DNA from: Polynucleobacter sp. AM-25C3
Lineage (GTDB): Bacteria; Pseudomonadota; Gammaproteobacteria; Burkholderiales; Burkholderiaceae
Reading direction: 5' to 3'
Length of the DNA stretch: 64,000 bases
NCBI RefSeq assembly: GCF_018882335.1
Contig: NZ_JACVOS010000004.1
Coordinates: 1 to 64,000, forward strand
Shown one piece after another: positions 28,575 through 37,925 of the stretch. The position numbers were made by a program, and so were the translations under genes. Numbering within the stretch: position 1 is the stretch's first letter; each line of letters opens with the position of its first letter. The notes below the pieces were generated by a model that worked only from the letters and a program-made list of their open reading frames with translations, searched no databases and was not told the DNA's origin.

Positions 28575-28875
28575 GCGACTCAACTACGTCCTTGAGTTTT
28601 TGACTTGCGTGGAATGTAACAACACGGCGAGCAGCAATCGGAATCATTTGACCTGTTTTTGGGTTTCGACCTGGGCGAGCGGACTTGTTGCGCAACTGAA
28701 AATTACCAAATCCGGAGATCTTGACCTCTACTCCAGCCTCCAAGGACGTGCCAATGCGGTCAAAGAATGCATCAATCATATCTTTGGCCTCGCGTTTATT
28801 TAGGCCCACTTGATCAAAGAGCGCTTCCGAAAGCTCATTCTTGGTAACGGTATCGTTGCTAGCTAATTCATTCAT
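28552..28875 (-). CDS. ihfA: Integration host factor subunit alpha
   Basis: DNA-bending architectural protein working with IhfB. The 107 residues carry the HU/IHF fold, with [20 protein letters not shown] forming the beta arm and the intercalating proline in GRNPKTG. The gene follows pheT, as is classical, and its end overlaps the MerR gene by 23 bases. Confidence 0.96.
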   Translation of the reverse strand: MNELASNDTVTKNELSEALFDQVGLNKREAKDMIDAFFDRIGTSLEAGVEVKISGFGNFQLRNKSARPGRNPKTGQMIPIAARRVVTFHASQKLKDVVESHARENSI

Positions 28876-28917
28876 GGCGGAAGTCTCTTCGTACTGTATT
28901 TAGATCTAATATTAAAC

Positions 28918-31377
28918 CTAGCGCAGACGAGCTGCGCAATTTTTCTCAAGTGCTGACAGTAAAGCTGTCATAACCGCTTCTATTTGTGCATCCTGCAATG
29001 TTTCTTGCGGATTTAGCAAGGTAACTCGGAAAGCCAAACTTTTCTCATCATCTGCCATGCTACTAGATCCAGCTTTGGGCTTGAATTCATCAAACAGGGA
29101 GATGGCTTTAACAAAGTTCTGCTTGCTTGCTTTCATAGCATCCAATAAAGCTTGTGCAGAAACAGACTGCTTGACCACTACCGCTAGATCGCGCTGAACA
29201 GCAGGAAACTTGCTTAACTCTTCCGGCTGCGGAATAAGCAAATTGCGTACAGCCTCTAAATCCATTTCAAAAAGGACTGGAGCCAGTGGCAACTCATAAG
29301 CTCGCTGCAATCCAGGATGCAATTCGCCAACCCAGCCGATGTTTAGCTTGCCTGATGGCATCACTAACTGAATTTGTGCGCTGCGGCCAGGATGCAAAGC
29401 AGGATGAACAGCCGCCTCAGTTGTGAAATGCAAAGGATCAAGCACGCGCTCAAGATCGCCCTTCACGTCAAAGAAATCTACTGCGCGATCGGCGCTTGCC
29501 CACTGCTCAGGCACAAAGGAACCGTATGCTAAACCGCCTACTTGCTGCGGCTGATGAAAACCGGCCACCTTGCCAGCCTCTTCTTGTGCACTGGCATCAC
29601 GCTTAAATACGCGACCCGTTTCAAATAAGCGTACCCGCCCAGCACCACGATTGAGGTTTGCCTTGAGATTACCCAATAAGCCACCCCAAAGGTTGCTTCG
29701 CATCACGCCATATTGACTCGCAATTGGATTTAGAACGGCAATCAGGTCTTTTTCAGCAGCAGCGGCTAAGCGCTGCTCACTTTCTAAGTCAGTAAATCCA
29801 AAGTTCACTGCCTCTTGATAACCTTGAAGCGCTAAACGTTGGCGTAATAAATGTACCCCACGCTTTGCTTCTGCCTTGGCACTCATCTTTAATGAGGCGA
29901 CTGGCGGTACATCAGGAATATTTTCAAAACCGTACATGCGCGCGACTTCTTCAATTAAATCTTCTTCGATTTCAATATCAAAGCGATAGCTTGGTGGAGT
30001 CACAACAAATACATCATTTGCTTCTTGCTTAAATTCAAAGCCAAGACGTTTAAATACATCACTGACAATTTCAACTGTCAGTGGGATGCCAATCACTTTC
30101 ATGGCGCGATCCAAACGCATGCTCACTGGTTTACGCTCTGGAACAGCTAATACTTGATCGTCAATTGGGCCAACCTGGCCACCACATACCTCAACAATCA
30201 GAGCAGTTAAATACTCCAAACAGTTCACAGTATTTTGTGGATCAACACCACGCTCGAAGCGGTGTGCAGCATCCGTGCTGAAGTTAAAACGACGAGTACG
30301 GCCCTGTATCGCTGAAGGCTGCCAATAAGCCGCCTCAACGTAAATATTTTTAGTATCGTCAGTCACTGCGCAATGATTGCCGCCCATGATTCCCGCTATA
30401 GCTAGTGGGCCATTTTGATCTGCAACCACACCAGCATCTTGCATCTTGCCGGCAGAATCTGGGCCTTGCAAAGTCAATGTCTGGCCATTCAATAGCTCAA
30501 GCGTTTCGCCGGCTTTTGCCCAACGAACGTTGATATCGCCATTTAACTTATCGATATCGAATACATGGGTCGGCTGACCCATCTCCAACATGACATAGTT
30601 AGATAAATCCACTAAAGGAGAAATACTTCTTTGACCAGCACGTGACAAACGTTGCACGATCCAATCGGGTGTTGTTGCTTGAGCATTCACGCCGCGAATC
30701 ACACGACCAGCAAAACGGCCGCAGAGATCGGTGTTTTCAACAGTCACCTTGAGCTTGTCAGTAATGGAAACATTTGCAGCGGTCCATTTAGGCGAACACA
30801 GAGCAGCTCCAGTAATTGCCGAGACTTCGCGCGCCATACCCATCAGGGAAAGGCAGTCAGCCTTGTTCGGAGTTAACTTAATTACAAAGATCTGGTCATC
30901 CAAATCCAAGTATTTACGAATATCTTCACCAACTGGTGCGTCTGCAGGCAACTCCAGAATGCCCTCATGATCATCACCAAGACCTAGCTCGCGGCCAGAA
31001 CACAACATGCCTTGGCTTTCTACACCGCGTAACTTACCCACTTTGATCATGAAGGGCTTGCCACCCGCTTCTGCTGGCGGCAGTTCGGCACCAACCATGG
31101 CACATGGAATTTTGATGCCCGCACGCGCATTCGGCGCACCACAAACAATTTGTAATTCTTCCCCAGTGCCTGCATTAACTTTGCAAACGCGTAAACGATC
31201 TGCATCAGGATGCTGCTCAGCGGAGAGAATTTGTGCGATGACAATTTTCGTAAATGCGGGCGCTACTGAATGCTGCTCTTCAACTTCAAGGCCGGCCATA
31301 GTCATTGCATGACCTAAGGCATTGCTATCGAGCGAAGGGTTTACATATTGGCGTAACCAAGATTCAGAAAATTGCAT
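28918..31377 (-). CDS. pheT: Phenylalanyl-tRNA synthetase beta subunit
   Basis: Editing and tRNA-binding subunit of the alpha2beta2 enzyme. The 819 residues include the EMAP-like tRNA-binding domain (about 40-150), the B3/B4 editing domain, B5 (about 400-475), the catalytic-like core, and the FDX-ACB anticodon domain at the C-terminus (about 725-819, FPAVQRDLAVVV). It lies 31 bases after pheS in the same operon. Confidence 0.97.
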   Translation of the reverse strand: MQFSESWLRQYVNPSLDSNALGHAMTMAGLEVEEQHSVAPAFTKIVIAQILSAEQHPDADRLRVCKVNAGTGEELQIVCGAPNARAGIKIPCAMVGAELPPAEAGGKPFMIKVGKLRGVESQGMLCSGRELGLGDDHEGILELPADAPVGEDIRKYLDLDDQIFVIKLTPNKADCLSLMGMAREVSAITGAALCSPKWTAANVSITDKLKVTVENTDLCGRFAGRVIRGVNAQATTPDWIVQRLSRAGQRSISPLVDLSNYVMLEMGQPTHVFDIDKLNGDINVRWAKAGETLELLNGQTLTLQGPDSAGKMQDAGVVADQNGPLAIAGIMGGNHCAVTDDTKNIYVEAAYWQPSAIQGRTRRFNFSTDAAHRFERGVDPQNTVNCLEYLTALIVEVCGGQVGPIDDQVLAVPERKPVSMRLDRAMKVIGIPLTVEIVSDVFKRLGFEFKQEANDVFVVTPPSYRFDIEIEEDLIEEVARMYGFENIPDVPPVASLKMSAKAEAKRGVHLLRQRLALQGYQEAVNFGFTDLESEQRLAAAAEKDLIAVLNPIASQYGVMRSNLWGGLLGNLKANLNRGAGRVRLFETGRVFKRDASAQEEAGKVAGFHQPQQVGGLAYGSFVPEQWASADRAVDFFDVKGDLERVLDPLHFTTEAAVHPALHPGRSAQIQLVMPSGKLNIGWVGELHPGLQRAYELPLAPVLFEMDLEAVRNLLIPQPEELSKFPAVQRDLAVVVKQSVSAQALLDAMKASKQNFVKAISLFDEFKPKAGSSSMADDEKSLAFRVTLLNPQETLQDAQIEAVMTALLSALEKNCAARLR

Positions 31378-31408
31378 ATGCGCTATCTACTATTAGAAGG
31401 TTGGCGAA

Positions 31409-32455
31409 TTAAGCCGGAAATTGCGCTAAGAAACGGAGGTCGTTCTCAAAGAAAAGACGTAAATCATCAACGCCGTAACGCAACATCGTCAAGCGCTCTA
31501 AGCCAGAGCCAAAAGCAAAACCGGTATAGCGCTCTGGATCAATACCCATATTGCGCAATACATTGGGATGAACCTGCCCTGCACCAGAAATTTCTAACCA
31601 GCGGCCTGCTAACTTACCGCTACCAAAAGCCATATCGATTTCAGCTGAAGGTTCAGTAAAAGGGAAATATGAAGGACGGAAACGAACTTGTAATTCATTC
31701 GTCTCGAAAAAAGTTCTTAAGAAATCGGTGTAAACACCTTTGAGATCGGCAAAGGAAACACTTTCCGCAATCCACAGGCCTTCGACCTGATGAAACATCG
31801 GTGAATGGGTTGCATCGCTATCCACGCGATAGGTTCTGCCTGGAGCGATCACTTTGATCGGCGGCATCACATCAGCATGAGCGTATTTCTTAACATGCTC
31901 GCTCGCATAACGAACCTGAATAGGACTGGTATGCGTGCGCAATAACAAAGGCTTTCCATTGGAATCTTTGCCATCAATATAAAAAGTGTCCTGCATGGAG
32001 CGCGCAGGATGATTCTCGGGGCTATTTAATGCGGTGAAATTAAACCAATCGGTTTCAATTTCAGGGCCATCTGCTACATCAAAACCAATTGAGCGGAAAA
32101 TCTCTTCAACACGTTCCCAGGTGCGCATCACGGGATGCAAGCTACCCACCGCTTGGCCACGTCCAGGCAAAGAAACGTCAATAGACTCTGCCGCAAGACG
32201 CTGCAGCAATACCGCATCAGCCAATGCTTGGCGACGCTCTTGTAATGCAGCTTCTACTTGGGTTTTAATTTGATTAATTTGGGCGCCAGCACTCTTGCGC
32301 TCATCAGGCGACATTCCACCAAGCGCTTTTAAACGCTCAGTGAGAACACCTGACTTACCGAGATACTTGGCTTTCGCGTCCTCTAGAGCTGCCGCATCGG
32401 CAGCTCCGAGGAAATCACGTTTAGCATCCTCGACAATGTGGTCGAGAGAAACCAT
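31409..32455 (-). CDS. pheS: Phenylalanyl-tRNA synthetase alpha subunit
   Basis: Catalytic subunit charging tRNA-Phe. A class II synthetase of 348 residues with an N-terminal coiled coil (about 1-90). [29 protein letters not shown] (motif 2) and [17 protein letters not shown] (motif 3) are visible. It opens the pheS-pheT-ihfA part of the translation cluster, 29 bases after rplT. Confidence 0.97.
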   Translation of the reverse strand: MVSLDHIVEDAKRDFLGAADAAALEDAKAKYLGKSGVLTERLKALGGMSPDERKSAGAQINQIKTQVEAALQERRQALADAVLLQRLAAESIDVSLPGRGQAVGSLHPVMRTWERVEEIFRSIGFDVADGPEIETDWFNFTALNSPENHPARSMQDTFYIDGKDSNGKPLLLRTHTSPIQVRYASEHVKKYAHADVMPPIKVIAPGRTYRVDSDATHSPMFHQVEGLWIAESVSFADLKGVYTDFLRTFFETNELQVRFRPSYFPFTEPSAEIDMAFGSGKLAGRWLEISGAGQVHPNVLRNMGIDPERYTGFAFGSGLERLTMLRYGVDDLRLFFENDLRFLAQFPA

Positions 32456-32484
32456 TGCAGCTTAGTTATTAAATAAACTAAGAA

Positions 32485-32850
32485 TTAAGCTGCAGCGCTT
32501 ACTACGGATTTGATCCGAGTAACCAAAGCAGCGAAAGCCACTTTGTCAGCAATGGCCATATCAGAAAGTACTTTGCGGTCGAGTTCGATCGCAGCTTTCT
32601 TCATGCCATTCATGAATACGCTATAGGTCATGTCATGCTGACGAACTGCCGCGTTGATACGAGCAATCCACAAAGCACGGAATACACGTTTCTTGTTACG
32701 ACGGTCACGGTATGCATATTGACCAGCACGCATAACTGCTTGCTTAGCAATACGGAATACGTTTTTACGACGTCCACGATAGCCTGTTGCAGCATCGGTG
32801 ATTTTCTTATGACGGGCTCTTGCTGTAACCCCACGTTTGACTCTTGGCAT
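32485..32850 (-). CDS. rplT: 50S ribosomal protein L20
   Basis: An early assembly protein of the large subunit. The 121 residues start with the long basic tail [15 protein letters not shown], and the globular part binds 23S rRNA. In many bacteria L20 also represses its own operon by binding the rpmI leader; here the upstream infC-rpmI gap is structured. It lies between rpmI and pheS. Confidence 0.97.
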   Translation of the reverse strand: MPRVKRGVTARARHKKITDAATGYRGRRKNVFRIAKQAVMRAGQYAYRDRRNKKRVFRALWIARINAAVRQHDMTYSVFMNGMKKAAIELDRKVLSDMAIADKVAFAALVTRIKSVVSAAA

Positions 32851-32875
32851 TTAATTCTCCTGATCTAGTCTGAGG

Positions 32876-33073
32876 TTAAGCGTATGGAAGCATGGAGCGA
32901 ATTGACTTAACATCTGCCTTCGCAACTTCGGTAGTACCACGTAGGTGACGCTTACTCTTTGTGGTCTTCTTGGTGAGGATGTGGCGTTTGAAAGCCTGAC
33001 CTCGTTTGATCGTTCCGCCTGCGCGAACCGTGAAGCGCTTTTTAGCGCTACTCTTGCTCTTCATCTTGGGCAT
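32876..33073 (-). CDS. rpmI: 50S ribosomal protein L35
   Basis: Very basic 65-residue ribosomal protein starting [14 protein letters not shown]. The frame is open to a TTG five codons earlier, but the ATG at 33073 matches the family start. It lies 25 bases before rplT and 136 bases after infC. Confidence 0.96.
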   Translation of the reverse strand: MPKMKSKSSAKKRFTVRAGGTIKRGQAFKRHILTKKTTKSKRHLRGTTEVAKADVKSIRSMLPYA

Positions 33074-33108
33074 AAAGCACCCCTTCAATTACTTGTGCAA
33101 CATAGGTG

Positions 33109-33202
33109 GTAACCGACGGTTACGCTTCCTGTACCTAGAAGCACTTCTAACTACCAGAGCCTTGCGACCCCTCCCTACTTAAGAATTCAAAAGCCTTGCG
33201 AC
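33109..33202 (-). promoter_or_regulatory. Structured leader between infC and rpmI
   Basis: The 136-base gap holds a perfect inverted repeat GTAACCG-T-CGGTTAC (33109-33123). It also holds an 11-base direct repeat, GTCGCAAGGCT on the - strand, at 33158-33168 and 33192-33202. The location matches the L20 translational operator known in E. coli, so a ribosomal-protein leader is plausible. This is inferred from structure and position. Confidence 0.5.
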
Positions 33203-33209
33203 TTTTAAA

Positions 33210-33734
33210 TTACTTAGCCTTACGAATGGGGGCCAATACCATCACCATCTGGCGACCTTCCATCTTTGGAAACTGTTCGACTTGACCATGCTCAACTAGG
33301 TCCAACTTCAAACGCTCCAACATTCTGACTCCGATTTCTTGGTGGGCCATTTCACGACCCCGAAACCGCAGCGTAATCTTTGTCTTATCGCCATCTTCCA
33401 AAAAGCGGATTAGATTGCGTAGCTTCACACCATAGTCACCATCATCTGTGCCAGGACGGAATTTCACTTCCTTCACCTGAATCACTTTTTGCTTAAGCTT
33501 AGCTTCATGCAAACGTTTGGCTTCTTGGTACTTGAATTTGCCGAAGTCCATGATGCGGACTACAGGTGGCACAGCTGTCGGAGCAATTTCAACCAAATCG
33601 GTTTCTTTCTCTTCTGCTAAAGCCAGGGCTTCACTCAACTTAACTACACCGATGGGTTCTCCATCCAGTCCAATCAGACGCACTTCAGGAGCAGTAATCT
33701 CCCGGTTTATGCGCTGCGATTTATCAGTAGCGAT
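33210..33734 (-). CDS. infC: Translation initiation factor IF-3
   Basis: Binds the 30S subunit and enforces start-codon selection. The start is the rare codon ATC at 33734, 9 bases after AAAGGA (33744-33749). It gives 174 residues beginning (f)[19 protein letters not shown], the usual IF-3 N-terminus. A caller allowing only ATG/GTG/TTG begins 17 codons late at 33683 and loses it. Infrequent start codons (AUU/AUC) are a known feature of infC and let IF-3 repress its own translation. The gene lies between thrS and rpmI. Confidence 0.95.
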   Translation of the reverse strand: MATDKSQRINREITAPEVRLIGLDGEPIGVVKLSEALALAEEKETDLVEIAPTAVPPVVRIMDFGKFKYQEAKRLHEAKLKQKVIQVKEVKFRPGTDDGDYGVKLRNLIRFLEDGDKTKITLRFRGREMAHQEIGVRMLERLKLDLVEHGQVEQFPKMEGRQMVMVLAPIRKAK

Positions 33735-33776
33735 CTTCTTAATTCCTTTAAAAAAACAATAAAAACCATTCCACCC

Positions 33777-35699
33777 CTAGCTAGGCTCGGGTCCGACTTT
33801 CTGGGAAATATCCTGCTGGAGTCGGGCAACGAAGGCATCAAGAGGCATTACACCTAAATCCACTCCGCCACGGGCACGAACGGCCACCGAATTACTTTCT
33901 GCTTCTTTATCCCCTACAACTAACAAAAATGGGAGCTTCTGTAATGCGTGCTCGCGTATTTTATACGTAATTTTCTCATTCCGCAAATCCGATTCGACTC
34001 TAAACCCTTGTTTTTTCAGAGATTGCTGGACTTGTTGTGCATATGCAGCAGAATTATCTGAGATATTGAGGACTATAGCCTGGGTCGGAGCAAGCCAAAC
34101 TGGCATATTTCCAGCGTGGTTTTCGATCAAAATGCCGATAAAACGCTCCAAAGAGCCCACAATTGCTCTATGAAGCATCACTGGAGCCTTGCGGGTGTTC
34201 TCTTCTGTCACATATTCCGCACCCAAACGGGCTGGCATTGAGAAATCCACCTGAATAGTGCCGCACTGCCAAGTACGTCCAATGGAGTCCTTGAGGTGAT
34301 ATTCGATTTTCGGACCGTAAAAAGCGCCTTCGCCTGGTAATTCTTCCCATTCTTGGCCAGATACGGTCAAAGCACCACGTAAGGCAGCCTCAGCCTTATC
34401 CCAAATAGCATCATCGCCAACACGCTTAGCTGGGCGCAATGCCAGCTTGACAGCCACTTCAGAGAAGCCAAAATCTTGATAAACCTCACGAACCGCTTTA
34501 TCGAAAGCCGCTACTTCTGACTGAATCTGATCTTCGGTACAGAAAATATGGCCATCGTCTTGTGTAAAGCCACGTACGCGCATCAAACCATGCAATGCGC
34601 CCGATGGTTCATTGCGATGGCATTGACCAAACTCACCGTAACGCAATGGCAATTCACGATAGCTATGCAAACCGGAGTTAAAGATCTGGACATGACCTGG
34701 GCAGTTCATCGGCTTTAATGCATAGGCGCGATTCTCTGACTCCGTCGTAAACATGTTTTCTTTGTAGTTGTCCCAGTGGCCAGACTTTTCCCAAAGACCA
34801 CGATCCAAAATTTGTGGCGCTTTCACCTCTTGATAGCCTTCGCGTTGATAAACGCGACGCATGTACTGTTCAACCTCTTGCCAAATCGCCCAACCTTTAG
34901 GGTGCCAAAAAATGAGGCCAGGGGCTTCGGGCTGAAAATGAAATAAGTCTAAGAACTTACCAAGGCGACGGTGATCGCGCTTCTCAGCCTCTTCCAGCAT
35001 ATGCAAATGGGCGTCTTGGTCTTCTTTTTTCAACCAAGCAGTACCGTAAATCCGCTGCAACATCTCGTTCTTGCTATCACCACGCCAGTAAGCACCAGCA
35101 ACGCTCAGAAGCTTAAATACCTTAAGTTTGCCAGTCGATGGTACGTGGGGTCCACGACATAGGTCAGTGAACTTCCCTTCGGCATACAAAGAAACATCCT
35201 CACCCTGCGGAATGCTAGCAATTAATTCTGCTTTGTAGTTTTCACCCTGATCTTTAAAGAACTTCACCGCCTCATCGCGTGGCATGACAGTACGCATAAC
35301 TGGCTCATCCTTCTTGGCAAGCTCAGTCATTTTCTTTTCAAGCGCAACTAAATCTTCAGGCGTAAACGGGCGATGAAAAGAGAAGTCGTAGTAAAAACCA
35401 TTTTCAATTACAGGGCCAATCGTGACTTGCGCCTCAGGAAATAATTCTTTAACGGCGTATGCCAATAAGTGGGCCGTAGAGTGACGCACAATCTCTAGCG
35501 CCTCTGGGCTTTTATCGGTAATGATCGCCAACTGACTATCTTTATCAATGACAAAGCTGGCATCGACCATGCTACCGTCAACAATGCCACCGAGGGCAGC
35601 CTTAGCAAGACCGCTACCAATACTTTGGGCAACATCAATGACGCGAACGGGAGCGTCAAACTCACGTTTAGATCCGTCTGGCAGAGTAACTACAAGCAT
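33777..35699 (-). CDS. thrS: Threonyl-tRNA synthetase
   Basis: Charges tRNA-Thr and edits mischarged serine. The 640 residues contain the TGS domain (1-62), the editing domain with [11 protein letters not shown] (about 73-83), the class II core with [10 protein letters not shown] and [15 protein letters not shown], and the C-terminal anticodon domain. No T-box or leader peptide is evident. It starts the thrS-infC-rpmI-rplT-pheST run, downstream of tRNA-Val and its terminator. Confidence 0.97.
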   Translation of the reverse strand: MLVVTLPDGSKREFDAPVRVIDVAQSIGSGLAKAALGGIVDGSMVDASFVIDKDSQLAIITDKSPEALEIVRHSTAHLLAYAVKELFPEAQVTIGPVIENGFYYDFSFHRPFTPEDLVALEKKMTELAKKDEPVMRTVMPRDEAVKFFKDQGENYKAELIASIPQGEDVSLYAEGKFTDLCRGPHVPSTGKLKVFKLLSVAGAYWRGDSKNEMLQRIYGTAWLKKEDQDAHLHMLEEAEKRDHRRLGKFLDLFHFQPEAPGLIFWHPKGWAIWQEVEQYMRRVYQREGYQEVKAPQILDRGLWEKSGHWDNYKENMFTTESENRAYALKPMNCPGHVQIFNSGLHSYRELPLRYGEFGQCHRNEPSGALHGLMRVRGFTQDDGHIFCTEDQIQSEVAAFDKAVREVYQDFGFSEVAVKLALRPAKRVGDDAIWDKAEAALRGALTVSGQEWEELPGEGAFYGPKIEYHLKDSIGRTWQCGTIQVDFSMPARLGAEYVTEENTRKAPVMLHRAIVGSLERFIGILIENHAGNMPVWLAPTQAIVLNISDNSAAYAQQVQQSLKKQGFRVESDLRNEKITYKIREHALQKLPFLLVVGDKEAESNSVAVRARGGVDLGVMPLDAFVARLQQDISQKVGPEPS

Positions 35700-35722
35700 G
35701 ACAACTCCATCAATTTACTTAC

Positions 35723-35760
35723 AAAAAAGAAAACGCGGCAGCATTTCGGCAACCGCGCTC
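35723..35760 (-). terminator. Terminator after tRNA-Val
   Basis: On the - strand GCGCGG...CCGCG brackets a loop with inner GC pairs, followed by TTTTCTTTTTT. It separates tRNA-Val from the thrS operon 24 bases before the thrS start. Confidence 0.75.
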
Positions 35761-35778
35761 TTTTGGGTCTTCATTCGT

Positions 35779-35855
35779 TGGTAGGCTCGATTGGACTCGA
35801 ACCAACGACCCCCACCATGTCAAGGTGGTGCTCTAACCAGCTGAGCTACGAGCCT
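35779..35855 (-). tRNA. tRNA-Val (anticodon GAC)
   Basis: The acceptor AGGCTCG pairs with CGAGCCT, the discriminator is A, and CCA is encoded at 35779-35781. The loop TTGACAT gives GAC, which reads GUC/GUU. The body is nearly the same as E. coli tRNA-Val(GAC). It begins 19 bases after the end of relA. Confidence 0.97.
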
Positions 35856-35873
35856 ATACAGCCATAGAGTTTA

Positions 35874-37910
35874 TCACCGGCGACGTACTTGGGTCACCCC
35901 TTTGACCTCTTCTAGGCTATTTTGGATGTGCCTTAGGGCCTCTGAGTCTTTAATTTCAACCGTCAGTAGTATTTGAGCTAAGCCCCGTTTAGCGGATTTA
36001 CGCAAATCAATCACATGAACCCCCTGCCTAGTCAGAATTTCAAATAATTCACGCATCAACTCAGGACGGTCTAGGCCAGTAACAGCTAAATCAGCAGGAA
36101 ACACCCGTTTTGCATCACCGGCAGATGGACTTTCTGCAGCAGACTGATTCCAAGCCGTCTGAATAACGCGCTCAGGCGCTCTCTCTAAAAGACCTCTAAA
36201 GGTTTTGCAAGAGCGTCTATGAATAGATACACCACGACCCTGAGTCACAAACCCTGCAATGGCATCAGGTGGGACAGGTCTGCAGCAACGCGCTAACTGA
36301 GTGAGCAGCGAGTCAACTCCCACTACTAAAACATCGCCGACCTGACCTTGTTTACGCGCGCTTTGCTTGAGAACAATTTCTGGAGCTGACGCAGTAACTT
36401 TAACTTCCGACTTTTGCTCTACTTTGACATCAGCAGGCTTTGCCCCAGCCTCCTCATCATCTATGGCATTAAACCAAGCGCGCACTCGTGCACGAGCACG
36501 CTGTGAGCGCAGGTAATTACGACCAGGACTAATCCAATCTCGCGATGGCCCACCATGCTTCACTGCAATGATTTCAATTGTCTGGCCATTTTGTAGCGGT
36601 GTATCCAAAGGCACCATCGCACCATCAACCCGAGCACCGCGGCAACGGTGACCCAGATCGGTATGGACCGCATAAGCAAAGTCGATCGGAGAAGACCCCT
36701 TCTCCAATGAAATCACTTTGCCTAATGGAGTGAGGACATAAATATGATCATCAATCTCGTGATGCTTAAGTTGCTCCCAGGCATCCTCTTTCCAAGAGAT
36801 CAGTTGTCTTGCCCATGCAATTTGGTGTTCATAAGCCACTGCCGCACTATGCGTACCAGTTTGTTGACTTAGGTTTGGCGTATTCGGAGTATTAGATGTA
36901 GATTTATTTTTTGGCGGAGTAGCAGTACCAACATAAGCGCCTTCTTTATAACGCCAATGCGCAGCCAAACCGTACTCAGCCTGCTGATGCATTTCATTAG
37001 TACGCACCTGAATCTCAAATGCAGTGCCATGTTCATCCATCACTACGGTATGCAAAGACTGATAGCCATTCGGCTTGGGTCTGGCAATGTAATCATCAAA
37101 CTCTCGTGGCACCGGTTGCCAGACGTTGTGGACCAATCCCAAAATGGCGTAACAGGATTTGACGTCATCCACTAATACCCTAAAGGCCCTTACATCGTAG
37201 AGATTGGCAAAGTCTAATGACTTGCCTTGCATCTTTTTCCAGATGCTGTAGATATGTTTTGGACGTCCCTGAACCTCGCCGTCAATATGAGCGGCATTCA
37301 ACTCTTCTTTAAGTCTTCTCACAATCTGCTCAATGAAGGACTCGCGCTCAATGCGCTTCCCGTCCAACATCTTGGCAATGTCGCGGTATATGGCTGGAGA
37401 AAGAACTCGGAATGCCAGATCTTCCATCTCCCACTTCATCTGCCAAATACCCAAACGATTTGCCAAGCTTGCGTCAATATCCAGAATTTCTTGCGCCCAT
37501 GCTTTAGGCATTTCGATCTTTTCTTGCGTGATCCAGCGCAGGGTTTGCAAACGGGAGGCAAGATAGATCAGCACCACACGCAAATCATCGCCAAAGGCGA
37601 GCAGCATCTTTCTGAGCATTTCTTCTTGCCCGGAAATACTCAGTCCGCCATCATTGCGCACCAGCTTTGCTTGCGCCTGTCTAAGCCCGCGGTAGCCAAT
37701 TAGTAGTTTGGCTGACTCATCACCAATCAGTTTGGTCAGCGCTTCTTTGCCGTGAGTGCGCGCAATATTGTTTGCGGCAGTTAAGGTAGCCTCATCAAGA
37801 TGAAGCAACTTGAGAATACTCAGAACGCCGGCAGCATGCTCCTCAGAGGGCTCGCCGTACCAACCATCAACTATTTTGATGCTCTCAGATGCATGGCCAG
37901 CATTTGACAT
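35874..37910 (-). CDS. relA: (p)ppGpp synthetase RelA
   Basis: Ribosome-associated alarmone synthetase of the stringent response. Of 678 residues, the N-terminal HD-like domain has lost the HD metal residues (FGDDLRVVLIYLASRLQTLR replaces the hydrolase motif), so it should not degrade ppGpp. The synthetase domain has EFDD at 270-273, typical of synthetase-only RelA, and RPKPNGYQSLHT. A TGS domain (about 390-450) and C-terminal ACT domain (about 600-678) follow. It lies 15 bases downstream of the efflux/hydrolase fusion gene. Confidence 0.94.
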   Translation of the reverse strand: MSNAGHASESIKIVDGWYGEPSEEHAAGVLSILKLLHLDEATLTAANNIARTHGKEALTKLIGDESAKLLIGYRGLRQAQAKLVRNDGGLSISGQEEMLRKMLLAFGDDLRVVLIYLASRLQTLRWITQEKIEMPKAWAQEILDIDASLANRLGIWQMKWEMEDLAFRVLSPAIYRDIAKMLDGKRIERESFIEQIVRRLKEELNAAHIDGEVQGRPKHIYSIWKKMQGKSLDFANLYDVRAFRVLVDDVKSCYAILGLVHNVWQPVPREFDDYIARPKPNGYQSLHTVVMDEHGTAFEIQVRTNEMHQQAEYGLAAHWRYKEGAYVGTATPPKNKSTSNTPNTPNLSQQTGTHSAAVAYEHQIAWARQLISWKEDAWEQLKHHEIDDHIYVLTPLGKVISLEKGSSPIDFAYAVHTDLGHRCRGARVDGAMVPLDTPLQNGQTIEIIAVKHGGPSRDWISPGRNYLRSQRARARVRAWFNAIDDEEAGAKPADVKVEQKSEVKVTASAPEIVLKQSARKQGQVGDVLVVGVDSLLTQLARCCRPVPPDAIAGFVTQGRGVSIHRRSCKTFRGLLERAPERVIQTAWNQSAAESPSAGDAKRVFPADLAVTGLDRPELMRELFEILTRQGVHVIDLRKSAKRGLAQILLTVEIKDSEALRHIQNSLEEVKGVTQVRRR

Positions 37911-37925
37911 GGGCGACTGAAGTCC

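Noticed and set aside
35700..35722. T-box or leader peptide before thrS
   Set aside because: The gap after the tRNA-Val terminator is only about 23 bases, too short for such a device.
37227..37703. 158-codon + strand open frame inside relA
   Set aside because: Antisense shadow of a well-supported gene; no ribosome binding site and no recognisable protein.
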